The notes beneath the pieces were generated by a model, which searched no databases, was not told where the DNA came from, and saw nothing but the letters and a program-made list of their open reading frames with translations. This document shows, in pieces, positions 18,063-26,412 of a stretch of 64,000 bases of DNA. The DNA is from Dyadobacter frigoris. Lineage in GTDB: Bacteria > Bacteroidota > Bacteroidia > Cytophagales > Spirosomataceae. Made by a program: the position numbers and the translations under genes. Numbering within the stretch: position 1 is the stretch's first letter; each line of letters begins with the position of its first letter. The DNA is taken from assembly GCF_005280585.1 (NCBI RefSeq), contig NZ_SZVO01000001.1, forward strand, positions 124,001-188,000. The letters run 5' to 3'.

Positions 18063-18590
18063 CTATTTTATCTCCACATAAACCGGACACCCAACACTAT
18101 GCGCACCAGGCAAATACCCGGTGCTCATTAAAAATTCATTCACAATTTCGCCGCCAACAAATTTGAAATTCTTTTTAAATAATTTCAACCATTCTGTTAT
18201 GGTCAAGGGGTGATAGGCATTAAGCCAGCCTTTGAAGGATCCATATTCTTTTTTCAGTTCGACGATTTTTTGTGCGTTGACGATTGCAGCATTAATCTTT
18301 AAACGGTTACGGATTATTCCCGGATCTTGTAATAATCTTTCACGGTCTTCTTCTGTATAAGCCGCAATTTTTTCAATTGAAAAATCGCTGTATGCTTTTC
18401 TAAATCCGTCCTGTTTTCGGAGCATCAACGTCCAGCTTAATCCTGCCTGATTAATTTCCAGAATAAATCTGCCAAAAAGTTCATCATCGTCATCAATTTG
18501 AAAACCATATTGATGGTCATGATAATGTTTGTGAAGCAGATAATCCGGAAGTTCGGATGGATTGTTGTTGACGTAATCGCAGTAAGACAT
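18063..18590 (-). CDS. tag: DNA-3-methyladenine glycosylase I
   Basis: A 175-residue base-excision repair enzyme that removes 3-methyladenine from alkylated DNA. The zinc ligands of the Tag family are visible: Cys4 in MSYCDYV, a His in the HYHDHQYG segment, and the C-terminal H-x3-C in GAHSVGCPVY. The catalytic Glu precedes QAGLSW (LEINQAGLSW). LLQDPGIIRNRLKI and FKFVGGEI are further conserved blocks. Its stop-side neighbour is convergent (the Panacea pair). The GyrI-like gene lies 6 bp upstream on the same strand, so the two are probably cotranscribed. Confidence 0.95.
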   Translation of the reverse strand: MSYCDYVNNNPSELPDYLLHKHYHDHQYGFQIDDDDELFGRFILEINQAGLSWTLMLRKQDGFRKAYSDFSIEKIAAYTEEDRERLLQDPGIIRNRLKINAAIVNAQKIVELKKEYGSFKGWLNAYHPLTITEWLKLFKKNFKFVGGEIVNEFLMSTGYLPGAHSVGCPVYVEIK

Positions 18591-18596
18591 AGAAGA

Positions 18597-19061
18597 TTAA
18601 TGCTCGGTAATTCCTATTTGAATTTCAGTAATATTGGCCTCAGTATTTTGAAAATCTATATTCAGATAAATTTCCCGGTTTTCTCCGCTCATGGTCAGGC
18701 CACTGGAAAGTATTTTGGGAATCAGGGTACCATACGTTTCTCCCAGCTTGCCCCAATCTCCAAGATGCTGAGTGGTTGCACATTGAAATGACCGAAGACT
18801 TTTCAGTTTGAAATCAGAATTGTTAAGTTCTTTTTCTTTAAAAGTTATGGGCAAAGCAATGGTGAGCGAAAAAACGGTTTCAGGATTTCCATCCATTCCA
18901 TCGTAAATCCAGTAGACAGGTCCTGTTATTTCCAAATCGTTTTGAACAGCAGCCTGATACATTTTGTGCGCAACTACGCGGACATATTCTCCGATTTCTG
19001 AAAGTTTTGTTTTCGTTTCAAAACACAAGACCTGCATCGGATGTATTTTCTTCAATTCCAT
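18597..19061 (-). CDS. GyrI-like small-molecule-binding domain protein
   Basis: A 154-residue stand-alone protein that fits the GyrI/AraC effector-binding fold. Features are GPVYWIYDGMDGNPETVFSL, an acidic-aromatic strand, LPITF, and the late strand pair EIYLNIDF with NITEIQIGI. The fold binds hydrophobic or cationic ligands, or in GyrI sequesters DNA gyrase. No DNA-binding domain is attached. It lies 6 bp before tag, which hints at a role with alkylation or drug stress, though this is only context. The assignment rests on pattern, not a search. Confidence 0.65.
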   Translation of the reverse strand: MELKKIHPMQVLCFETKTKLSEIGEYVRVVAHKMYQAAVQNDLEITGPVYWIYDGMDGNPETVFSLTIALPITFKEKELNNSDFKLKSLRSFQCATTQHLGDWGKLGETYGTLIPKILSSGLTMSGENREIYLNIDFQNTEANITEIQIGITEH

Positions 19062-19150
19062 GGACTATTTAGTTTGATTAGTGAAATACAAAATAAACAG
19101 CCGGTAGTGACAGCCCTATGTCAGTATGATTTCAAAGATTCGAAATTAAA

Positions 19151-19864
19151 TTATTTCTTCCTTATTCGGCGAACAGTTTGTTTCAGCCAGGGGTAGCTGA
19201 TGTAAACAACTTTTGTGGCCGCTATGCCGATTCCTGCACCCATCAATACATCCGCAAGCCAGTGTTTGTTTTTAAGTATACGCATTCCGCCGACCGTTGT
19301 CGCAGAAGCATATCCGCCAACGCTGTACCATACGCTTCTTTGACCATATTCTTCATGCAGAATTGTTGCGTTGGCAAAAGCGCTGCTGGCATGTCCGGAA
19401 GGAAATGACTGATTATCTTCGCCGTTAGGTCTTGGATATTTTGAGATCATCTTGATGCTTCCGGTAACACCTTGTGCGATAATATTGGAAAGAATGGCCA
19501 GTACAAGCTGGTCGCCAAATGAATGTTTTCCTTTCACCCCCGAAGCACTTAATCCTAAACTGACAGCGCCGGGTAAGTACCGTAGAACATCATCCGTGTG
19601 CGTATGAATGTTGGGCGTTTGCCCAACAAGATTTGCCTGAAGATGCCTGCTGATAGACCCTTGCGTAACAAATGCAGCCAAGGCGAGCGAAACCGGCGCC
19701 ACTGCTTCAATGGGGCGGAATTGCCAAAGTTTTTCTTCTTTTTTGTGAACCAGAGAGTCATGATAAACAGAGTCAACAGCCTGTGAGTAAGCACTAATTG
19801 AAAATAAACCCTGGCAGATAAAAGTTACAAAAAGAACGGCGCAACGTGTAAACTGTTTTTTCAT
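19151..19864 (-). CDS. PAP2-family membrane phosphatase
   Basis: A 237-residue phosphatidic acid phosphatase type 2 protein with an N-terminal signal peptide or anchor ending AYSQ. The three phosphatase motifs are present: K-x6-RP in KMISKYPRP, PSGH in SFPSGHASSA, and R-x5-H-x3-D in RILKNKHWLADV. They place the active site on the periplasmic face. Family members dephosphorylate lipid A, undecaprenyl diphosphate or phosphatidylglycerol phosphate. It lies 65 bp downstream of kdsA on the same strand. A lipid A or carrier lipid substrate is possible but not shown. Confidence 0.88.
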   Translation of the reverse strand: MKKQFTRCAVLFVTFICQGLFSISAYSQAVDSVYHDSLVHKKEEKLWQFRPIEAVAPVSLALAAFVTQGSISRHLQANLVGQTPNIHTHTDDVLRYLPGAVSLGLSASGVKGKHSFGDQLVLAILSNIIAQGVTGSIKMISKYPRPNGEDNQSFPSGHASSAFANATILHEEYGQRSVWYSVGGYASATTVGGMRILKNKHWLADVLMGAGIGIAATKVVYISYPWLKQTVRRIRKK

Positions 19865-19884
19865 AAGAGCATTTTTAATAAATG

Positions 19885-19908
19885 AGATTGCGGGCGGAAC
19901 CGCAATCT
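19885..19908. terminator. Hairpin between kdsA and the PAP2 gene
   Basis: AGATTGCGG (19885-19893) pairs with CCGCAATCT (19900-19908) around a 6-nt loop. The T-run is on the plus-strand side, while the flanking genes are on the minus strand, so it may act as a weak terminator or RNA-stabilising hairpin after kdsA. Confidence 0.45.
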
Positions 19909-19929
19909 ATATTTTTGAGATACGGTTTT

Positions 19930-20742
19930 TTACAAAATCGCTTCTCTAACGCGTACTAATTTTTCTAATAAACCTTCCAGTTGATCCAATGGAAGCATAT
20001 TGGCGCCATCTGATTTTGCTTCTGCGGGATTAAAATGAGTTTCAATAAAAAGCCCGTCTGCGCCAACAGCAATGGCCGCTTTCGCTATTGTTTCTATCAA
20101 CTTGGGTTTTCCACCTGTTACACCTGACTCCTGATTCGGCTGTTGCAATGAATGTGTACAATCCATAATGACCGGTACGTCAAAAGCGCGCATGGCAGGA
20201 AGATTACGGTAATCCACGATTAATTCACCATAACCAAAGCTATTTCCCCGATCAGTCAGTAAAACCTGGCAATCGGGATTTGTTTCATTTATTTTTTCAA
20301 CGGCAAACTTCATGGAAGCACCTGAAAGAAACTGGCCCTTTTTTACATTTACAGCTTTTCCTGTACGTGCTGCGGCAGCGATAAGTTCAGTCTGACGGCA
20401 CAGAAAAGCAGGGATCTGTAAAACGTCCACGTATTCAGCAGCAAAAGCCGCCTCGTGTGATTCATGAATGTCTGTAACGGTGGGAATACCAAAAGTCTGG
20501 CTGATTTCCTGTAAAATTTTCAACGCCTTTTCGTCGCCGATTCCAGTGAAAGAATCTACTTTGGTACGGTTTGCTTTACGATAAGATCCTTTGAAAATAT
20601 AGGGGATTTTAAGCCTGTCTGTCAGAGTTACAATATGTTCCGCAATACGCAATGCCATATCTCTTCCTTCGATAGCACAAGGGCCCGCCATAAGGAAAAA
20701 CTGAGGCGAATCTGTGTTTTTTAGTTTTGGAATTGACAACAT
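19930..20742 (-). CDS. kdsA: 3-deoxy-8-phosphooctulonate (Kdo-8-P) synthase
   Basis: About 270 residues. It condenses phosphoenolpyruvate with arabinose 5-phosphate to form Kdo 8-phosphate for lipopolysaccharide inner core. Family motifs are FFLMAGPCAIEG at the N-terminus, FKGSYRKANRTK, TDIHE, VDVLQIPAFLCRQTEL, VKKGQFLSG, LTDRGNSFGY, DCTHSLQQP and IETHFNPAEAKSDGANMLPL. I prefer the ATG at 20742 (MLSIPKL); another ATG 15 bp upstream would add MIISI. Its neighbour downstream is a PAP2 phosphatase, and the acpP-fabF-rnc cluster is divergent. Confidence 0.95.
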   Translation of the reverse strand: MLSIPKLKNTDSPQFFLMAGPCAIEGRDMALRIAEHIVTLTDRLKIPYIFKGSYRKANRTKVDSFTGIGDEKALKILQEISQTFGIPTVTDIHESHEAAFAAEYVDVLQIPAFLCRQTELIAAAARTGKAVNVKKGQFLSGASMKFAVEKINETNPDCQVLLTDRGNSFGYGELIVDYRNLPAMRAFDVPVIMDCTHSLQQPNQESGVTGGKPKLIETIAKAAIAVGADGLFIETHFNPAEAKSDGANMLPLDQLEGLLEKLVRVREAIL

Positions 20743-20910
20743 AATACTAATAATCAAAAATTAATAAAGTTCTGTAAAGGTAAGGTTATCTGCAATCTTC
20801 TCTATGTGATTCGTTGTATTCGTGGAACTTATATGGTTAAGCATTTGATATTCTGTTTCTTTTATTTCCTGCGCTTTATCTTAACTATTATGACAGGTAT
20901 TAAAAAAATG

Positions 20911-20941
20911 TTGACAAAGTGAAGTAGAATATCTTTCTTTG
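20911..20941 (+). promoter_or_regulatory. Candidate promoter of acpP
   Basis: TTG at 20911-20913 followed after 20 nt by TTTCTTTG (20934-20941), a near match to the Bacteroidota -7 box TAnnTTTG. A TATCTTTC octamer overlapping it is an alternative with 16-nt spacing. The gap to the acpP ATG is 30 bp. Confidence 0.35.
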
Positions 20942-20971
20942 TTGCGATTTTAACCAAAAAGTGTTTACAAA

Positions 20972-21208
20972 ATGTCAGCAATTGCAGAAAGAGTTAAGCA
21001 AATTATCGTCGAAAAACTCGGCGTAGAAGAGTCGGAGGTAACGCCAGAAGCAAACTTCCAGAACGACTTGGGAGCGGACTCTCTAGATACCGTTGAGTTG
21101 ATTATGGAATTTGAGAAAGAATTCAATCTTTCTATTCCGGATGATCAAGCCGAGAACATTGGTACAGTTGGTCAGGCTGTTGCATATCTGGAAGAAAACG
21201 TAAAATAG
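20972..21208 (+). CDS. acpP: Acyl carrier protein
   Basis: A 78-residue acidic carrier of growing fatty acyl chains. The phosphopantetheine attachment serine is S37 in [11 protein letters not shown]. Length and helix pattern are typical. It is first in the operon acpP-fabF-rnc, 44 bp before fabF. Confidence 0.98.
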   Translation: MSAIAERVKQIIVEKLGVEESEVTPEANFQNDLGADSLDTVELIMEFEKEFNLSIPDDQAENIGTVGQAVAYLEENVK

Positions 21209-21252
21209 TTTTACGGTTTTCCAGTATCATCTTCTTTTTCTGTCCCTATTTT

Positions 21253-22506
21253 ATGAGTTTTAAGCGAGTTGTAATTACCGGTATGGGCGCATTGACGCCT
21301 ATTGGAAATGATGTTCCTACCTATTGGAAAAATTTAGTTGCAGGCGTGAGCGGTGCTGCGCCTATAACCAGGTTTGATGCCGAACGGTTTCGGACCCGAT
21401 TTGCCTGTGAGGTAAAAGGGTTGGACATACAGGATTACATTCCGCGCCAGGAAGCTCGTAAAATGGATCCATTTACCCAGTATGCCGTTATTGCAACTGA
21501 CGAAGCAATGAAGGACGCCGGCTTTGACGCAGATACACTTGATCTCGACAAAGCCGGTGTAATTTGGGGTTCGGGTATTGGTGGTTTGAAAACCTTTGAA
21601 GACGAAGTTTTAAACTTCTCTGAAGGAGGAAGAAATCCACGATTTAATCCGTTCTTCATCCCGAAAATGATCGCTGATAGTGCGTCTGGAGTTATCTCAA
21701 TTCGCTACGGCTTTCGCGGACCAACATTCATTACTGTTTCGGCTTGTGCTTCTGCAACCAATGCTTTGATTGATGCCTACAATTATATCCGTTTGGGTAT
21801 GATGAATGTATGTATTTCAGGTGGTTCTGAGGCTGCGATTACTAATGCGGGTGTAGGTGGATTTAATGCTTTAAAAGCATTATCAGAAAATAACGATTCC
21901 CCGGAAACAGCCTCCCGGCCATATGATAAAGATCGGGACGGATTTGTTTTGGGAGAAGGTGGTGCAGCACTTATTCTTGAAGAGTACGAACATGCAAAAG
22001 CGCGTGGTGCTAAAATTTATGCGGAAATGATCGGCGGTGGCATGTCTTCCGACGCTTATCACATTACCGCTCCGCATCCGGAAGGGCGTGGTGCTTACAT
22101 GGTAATGAAGAACACGTTGGAAAATGCAGGATTGCAGCCTGAGGATATTGATTACATCAATACGCACGGTACTTCAACGCCAATCGGTGATCCGCAGGAA
22201 ATTAAAGCCATCGAGAAATTCTTTGGTGAACATGCTTATAAGATGAGCATAAGCTCAACAAAGTCCATGACCGGGCATTTGCTTGGTGGTGCGGGGGCGA
22301 TTGAAGCAGCAGCTTGTATTATGGCCATCCAGGATCAGATTATTCCTCCGACGATTAACCACTTTACGGATGATCCGGAAATTAATCCCCGGTTGAATCT
22401 TACTTTTAATAAAGCACAAAAACGCAAGGTCGATATAGCCCTAAGTAATACTTTTGGTTTTGGCGGTCATAATGCTTCCGTCATTTTCAAAAGGTTCGAG
22501 GAATAA
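21253..22506 (+). CDS. fabF: 3-oxoacyl-ACP synthase II
   Basis: A 417-residue thiolase-fold condensing enzyme that elongates acyl-ACP with malonyl-ACP. The catalytic triad is visible: nucleophile C165 in VSACASATN, H305 in NTHGTSTP and H342 in MTGHLLGG. The start MSFKRVVITGMGALTPIG and end FGFGGHNASVIFK are classic. It follows acpP and precedes rnc by 8 bp. Confidence 0.98.
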   Translation: MSFKRVVITGMGALTPIGNDVPTYWKNLVAGVSGAAPITRFDAERFRTRFACEVKGLDIQDYIPRQEARKMDPFTQYAVIATDEAMKDAGFDADTLDLDKAGVIWGSGIGGLKTFEDEVLNFSEGGRNPRFNPFFIPKMIADSASGVISIRYGFRGPTFITVSACASATNALIDAYNYIRLGMMNVCISGGSEAAITNAGVGGFNALKALSENNDSPETASRPYDKDRDGFVLGEGGAALILEEYEHAKARGAKIYAEMIGGGMSSDAYHITAPHPEGRGAYMVMKNTLENAGLQPEDIDYINTHGTSTPIGDPQEIKAIEKFFGEHAYKMSISSTKSMTGHLLGGAGAIEAAACIMAIQDQIIPPTINHFTDDPEINPRLNLTFNKAQKRKVDIALSNTFGFGGHNASVIFKRFEE

Positions 22507-22514
22507 TTAATTTA

Positions 22515-23267
22515 TTGATTTTGGCAAAACGAATTCTTTTACCGATCCTCGCCTTATTTAGAACCGGAAGTCCTGAGGATAAGAAATTTAAGGAATCTAT
22601 TGCGCATGTGATTGGCGACCGCCCTTCTAATTTGGGCGTTTATCAATTGGCATTCCGCCATACATCTGCCTCTCGTGAAACAGCGATCAAAGGTTTTCGT
22701 GAATCAAACGAAAGACTTGAATATCTGGGTGACGCGGTGCTTGGGATGGTTGTTGCCGAATTTTTGTTTACAAAGTATCCTTACAAGGATGAGGGTTTTC
22801 TTACTGAAATCCGTTCGCGGATCGTTAACCGTGAATCTCTTAATCAAATTTCCCGCAAGCTGGGTCTGGATAAACTTATTGAGTACGATGGAAACCGTCG
22901 CGGTATGTCGCCAAGATCTTCTATGTATGGCGATGCGCTGGAGGCCTTTGTAGGTGCAATTTATCTTGATAAAGGATTCCGGTTCACACGGAAGTTTATC
23001 ATCAGTAAGTTATTAACGCATTACGATCTGGACGATATCATCCAGAATAATATCAACTTCAAAAGCCTTATCATCGAATGGGCACAACGCGAAGGAAAGG
23101 AAGTCCGCTTCGAAATTCTGGAAGAACGCGGAACCCGCCATCATCGTGAATTTATCTCCCAAATCTTAGTTAACGACGAACCATTCGCTGTTGGTAATGG
23201 ATTTACCAAGAAAAAAGCGGAACAATCGGCATCGGAAAAAGCTTGTGAACAGCTTGAACTGAAATAA
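22515..23267 (+). CDS. rnc: Ribonuclease III
   Basis: A double-strand RNA endonuclease of about 250 residues that processes rRNA precursors and structured mRNAs. The catalytic signature NERLEYLGDAVLGMVVAEFLF (about 64-84) holds the metal-binding Glu and Asp, and GDALEAFVGAIYLD carries the second acidic pair. A dsRNA-binding domain covers about 176-248 (FKSLIIEWAQREGK ... KKKAEQSASEKACEQL). No ATG is available: the start is a TTG, either at 22515 or at 22521 (which would give MAKRILLP). Coupling to acpP and fabF is the standard Bacteroidota order. Confidence 0.95.
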   Translation: MILAKRILLPILALFRTGSPEDKKFKESIAHVIGDRPSNLGVYQLAFRHTSASRETAIKGFRESNERLEYLGDAVLGMVVAEFLFTKYPYKDEGFLTEIRSRIVNRESLNQISRKLGLDKLIEYDGNRRGMSPRSSMYGDALEAFVGAIYLDKGFRFTRKFIISKLLTHYDLDDIIQNNINFKSLIIEWAQREGKEVRFEILEERGTRHHREFISQILVNDEPFAVGNGFTKKKAEQSASEKACEQLELK

Positions 23268-23285
23268 ATTTTCATGGATTGGAAT

Positions 23286-23804
23286 TTCCGTGGATTAAAA
23301 TCCGCGGCTACAATGTCGGCCATACCTACGGTATTTTTTCGAATGTTAATAATCGCTTTTCCGTGGATTAAAATCCGCGGCTACAATGTCGGCCGTACCT
23401 ATGGTATTTCTTTGAATCTTTCATAATTGATTTTCCATGGATTAAAATCCATGGCTAGAATGTCGGCCGTATCTACGGTATTTTTTCGAACCTTTCATAA
23501 TTGCTTTTCCGTGGATTAAAATTCATGGCTACAATGTCGGTAATACCTACGGTATTTCTTCGCATCTTTCATAATCGCTTTTCCGTAGATTGAAATCCGC
23601 GGCTACCATGTCGGTCATACCCACGGTATTTCTTTGAATCTTTTATTATTGATTTTCCATGGATTAGAATTCAAGGCTACAATGTCGGTAATACCTATGG
23701 TACTTTTTCGAATCTTGAATAATTGATTTTCCATGGATTAAAATCCATAGCTACGATGTTGGCCATACCTACAACATTTTGAAATAGCATTAAATTTTCA
23801 ATCA
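23286..23804. repeat. Array of seven 73/74-bp tandem repeats
   Basis: Seven direct copies begin, at the core CCRTGGATT, at 23288, 23361, 23435, 23509, 23583, 23657 and 23731, so the period is 73 bp once and 74 bp five times. Each unit has a self-complementary piece (CCGTGGATT aa AATCCGCGG, with wobbles), then GCTACAATGTCGG, then a second short block ending CCTACGGTA, and an AT-rich spacer. Copies differ by scattered point changes, with no variable spacers, so it is not a CRISPR array. No reading frame spans it. It resembles REP-like palindromic sequences. Confidence 0.9.
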
Positions 23805-23842
23805 TAATGAATCAAAGCTGCACTAATCATTGGTTAATAAAA

Positions 23843-23936
23843 TTGCCGTAGGCAAGGCCGACATTGTAGCCACGGAATTTATTCCGTGGGAAAGGCATAA
23901 TCGATGATCCACCTTAGTGCCGTAGGTACGGCCGAT
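23843..23936. repeat. Inverted partial copies of the 74-bp repeat
   Basis: GCCGTAGGCAAGGCCGAC followed by ATTGTAGCCACGGAA (about 23845-23880) is the reverse complement of the array unit. It is followed by a small CCACGGAATttATTCCGTGG hairpin (23871-23890). A further half copy with GCCGTAGGTACGGCCGA lies at about 23919-23935. Array plus inverted copies form a large inverted-repeat structure. Confidence 0.8.
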
Positions 23937-23960
23937 TTTTCAGTAATTCTTCAAAAATTC

Positions 23961-24012
23961 GGACATTATGTCATTTAAATAATTGTTTTTGAATTAAATA
24001 GGACATTTTGTC
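23961..24012 (+). promoter_or_regulatory. Pair of GGACAT-TGTC palindromic sites upstream of hsp20
   Basis: GGACATTATGTC (23961-23972) and GGACATTTTGTC (24001-24012) are two near-identical sites, each GACA-n3-TGTC, with exactly 40 bp between starts, about four DNA turns. They lie 103-154 bp before the hsp20 ATG. This looks like a double operator for a dimeric regulator. The regulator is unknown. Confidence 0.5.
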
Positions 24013-24114
24013 GGTTATTTCTTCACCTTTTCTCATCGGTACAAAAGTTTTAAAAACCCTAGCATACCGAAATGGTACTAAAATTTAAATCACAAAAATA
24101 AAACCTATAAAACC

Positions 24115-24546
24115 ATGAGCACATTAGTAAAAACCCACTTCGCGAATCCTAAATTGTATAACGGATTTTTTGGTAAAGAAGCTTTGAATGAATTTTTTGC
24201 GCCAGCTTATGCAGGTAGCGTTCCAGCCGTGAATGTTGTTGAAAGCAAAGAAGGTTTCAGAATAGAAGTTGCTGCACCTGGATTACAGAAAGCAGATTTC
24301 AAATTGAACCTTGAAAAAAATCAGTTGACCATTTCAGCTCAAAAAGAACAAAAAGAAGAAGACACAAATGAGAAATATTCTCGCAGAGAATTTAAATATA
24401 GTTCTTTCCAAAGGACATTCACTTTGCCAAATTCAGTGGACGGTGAAAAGATCGTTGCAGCTTATGCCGACGGTATTTTAAAAGTGGAACTTCCAAAACG
24501 TGAAGAAGCAATCGAAAAACCATTGCGTGAAATCGAAATTGTCTAA
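24115..24546 (+). CDS. Small heat-shock protein, Hsp20/alpha-crystallin family
   Basis: A 143-residue ATP-independent holdase chaperone. The alpha-crystallin domain covers about 38-142: VPAVNVVESKEGFRIEVAAPGL, FKLNLEKNQLTISAQ, YSRREFKYSSFQRTFTLP, and the A-x-x-x-G-I-L-x-V motif at AYADGILKVELPK. The short N-terminal arm holds the usual FFGKEALNEFF. It is monocistronic: a strong terminator follows at 24560. The upstream region has a paired palindromic site, suggesting stress control. Confidence 0.95.
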   Translation: MSTLVKTHFANPKLYNGFFGKEALNEFFAPAYAGSVPAVNVVESKEGFRIEVAAPGLQKADFKLNLEKNQLTISAQKEQKEEDTNEKYSRREFKYSSFQRTFTLPNSVDGEKIVAAYADGILKVELPKREEAIEKPLREIEIV

Positions 24547-24559
24547 AATTTAATTTGGG

Positions 24560-24592
24560 AAAAGGCGTTATTTGTCATGAATAACGCCTTTT
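24560..24592 (+). terminator. Terminator after hsp20
   Basis: AAAAGGCGTTATT (24560-24572) pairs perfectly with AATAACGCCTTTT (24580-24592), loop of 7 nt, followed by more T residues. Confidence 0.9.
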
Positions 24593-24651
24593 TTGCTGTA
24601 TAGTAGATTAATTATTAATGGCAAAAATGTTTTAGTGAATTTTCAGATTCA

Positions 24652-24659
24652 TACCTTTG
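24652..24659 (+). promoter_or_regulatory. Candidate -7 box for the HtrA-type protease gene
   Basis: TACCTTTG is a full match to the Bacteroidota TAnnTTTG box. A clear TTG element is not present at the expected distance upstream. The leader to the ATG at 24745 would be about 80 nt. Confidence 0.3.
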
Positions 24660-24744
24660 TTAAAATATGTTAAATGGCTTTACAAAGGGAATAATTTGCA
24701 GGTTCGTTTACGTTATTTGTTTAATATAGTTCTAACCCCAACAT

Positions 24745-26289
24745 ATGGAAATGAAAACAAACTGGAAAGCTTTGGTATTGGTTGGGCTGCTTTCGAGCGC
24801 ATCAACCCTTGCAGGCTTTAAACTTTTAAGTTCGAATAGTGATAGGGATGTAATTTTTAAAGAATCACCTTCGGAGTCACTTGCACGTTTCACATCAACC
24901 GGTGCACCAGCTGGCGCTCCCGGTGACTTTGTATATGCAGCAGAGGCGACTACGCCAACCGTAGTCCATATTAAATCTACGATGACAAGATCGTCTCGTG
25001 GCGGCCAGGGCGATATTCCGGATATTTTCCGTGACTTCTTTGGAGATGATTTTGGCGGCGGCGGCTCTCGCGGTCCGCAGTCTTCGGAAGCGTCCGGATC
25101 GGGTGTAGTGATTTCTCCGGATGGATATATTGTAACCAACAATCACGTGGTTGAAGGTGCTCAGGAGTTGGAAGTTACCTTATCAAATAAAAGTAAATTC
25201 CGTGCAAAAGTAGTGGGCGCAGACCCTTCCACAGATATTGCGGTAATTAAAATAGAAGGCAAAAATCTACCGGCTATAACTTTTGGCAGCTCTGATGCGG
25301 TAAAAGTAGGAGAGTGGGTAGTAGCTGTTGGTAATCCGTTTAATTTAGAATCAACGGTTACAGCCGGTATTATCAGCGCAAAAGGTCGTGGTCTGGGAAT
25401 TATCGGTCAATCTCAAAACCGTCGTGGTAATGCAACTCCTACTTCTGCTACAACGGGTGATGTCCCTTTGGAATCTTTCATCCAGACGGATGCAGTTGTT
25501 AACCCTGGAAACAGCGGTGGTGCATTGGTAAATTTGAAAGGTGAATTAATTGGTATCAATACGGCGATTGCCAGCCCAACGGGAAGTTTTGCAGGTTATG
25601 CTTTCGCAGTTCCTTCAAGTATTGTTAAAAAAGTTTCTGGTGACTTGATAAAATTTGGAAATGTTCAGCGTGGATACTTAGGTATCTCACTTGATGAGCT
25701 TGACAGCCGGAAAGCAGAAGAATATGGCGTGAAAGTAAACGACGGTGTTTATGTTCGTGACTTTACAGAAAATAGCGCTGCGAAAGCTGGCGGTATTACC
25801 AAAGGTGACGTGATTGTGAAGGTGGATGGCATGAATACACATTCAATTCCTGAATTGCAGCAATCGATCGGCTTGCACAAACCTGGCGATAAAGTTACTG
25901 TAACTGTAAACCGTAACGGAGCTGAGAAAGATTTAAGCGTGACCTTACGTAACCGTACTGGTGGTGCGGATGTTTTAAAACGTGATGAATCGGCCGTAGT
26001 AATGAGTGTTTTAGGGGCACAATTTGGCAATATCAGTGATCAGGAAAAACAGCGCTTAACACGTTATAAAGTGGAAGGCGGCGTTAAAGTTCTTTCTATT
26101 GATGGTGGAAAATTGGCCAGAACGGGTGTTGAGGAAGGTTTCATCATTACCAAGGTAAATGGTAAGCCTGTTAAATCTGTAAAGGAACTTGAAGCTTCTC
26201 TTGCGGGAAAATCCGACTCAATGGTTCAGTTTGAAGGTTTGTATATTGATGCTCCTTATGACGTTTATTCATTCGGATTTAGATTTTAA
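24745..26289 (+). CDS. Periplasmic HtrA/DegP-family serine protease with PDZ domains
   Basis: A 514-residue protease and chaperone of envelope protein quality control. An N-terminal hydrophobic segment (about 8-26) serves as signal peptide or anchor. The trypsin-like catalytic triad is H134 (TNNHVVEG), D164 (STDIAVIKI) and S257 (NPGNSGGAL). A Gly/Ser-rich loop (about 86-118) precedes the protease core. PDZ1 is at about 300-400 (RGYLGISLDEL ... KAGGITKGDVI) and PDZ2 about 420-510 (GVKVLSIDGGKLARTGVEEGFIITKVNGKPV). It lies downstream of hsp20 but has its own terminator-isolated unit, ending in a strong bidirectional hairpin. Confidence 0.95.
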   Translation: MEMKTNWKALVLVGLLSSASTLAGFKLLSSNSDRDVIFKESPSESLARFTSTGAPAGAPGDFVYAAEATTPTVVHIKSTMTRSSRGGQGDIPDIFRDFFGDDFGGGGSRGPQSSEASGSGVVISPDGYIVTNNHVVEGAQELEVTLSNKSKFRAKVVGADPSTDIAVIKIEGKNLPAITFGSSDAVKVGEWVVAVGNPFNLESTVTAGIISAKGRGLGIIGQSQNRRGNATPTSATTGDVPLESFIQTDAVVNPGNSGGALVNLKGELIGINTAIASPTGSFAGYAFAVPSSIVKKVSGDLIKFGNVQRGYLGISLDELDSRKAEEYGVKVNDGVYVRDFTENSAAKAGGITKGDVIVKVDGMNTHSIPELQQSIGLHKPGDKVTVTVNRNGAEKDLSVTLRNRTGGADVLKRDESAVVMSVLGAQFGNISDQEKQRLTRYKVEGGVKVLSIDGGKLARTGVEEGFIITKVNGKPVKSVKELEASLAGKSDSMVQFEGLYIDAPYDVYSFGFRF

Positions 26290-26340
26290 AATAGCTTTTG
26301 GCGATTAGCTTTTAGCTGAGGCGGTAGCTGAGATTTATAC

Positions 26341-26380
26341 AAAAAAATAGTCCCGGAAATTTTTCCGGGACTATTTTTTT
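26341..26380. terminator. Bidirectional terminator between convergent genes
   Basis: A perfect 19-bp inverted repeat (26341-26359 and 26362-26380) with a 2-nt gap; core AATAGTCCCGGAAA. A-runs and T-runs on both sides let it end both the protease and the pseudouridine synthase transcripts. Confidence 0.92.
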
Positions 26381-26412
26381 GTATTCTGTTATCGAAAAAG
26401 CTTATCGGATTA

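Noticed and set aside
23286-23804. CRISPR array
   Set aside because: Units are homologous over their full 73/74 bp with no variable spacers, and no cas genes are present.
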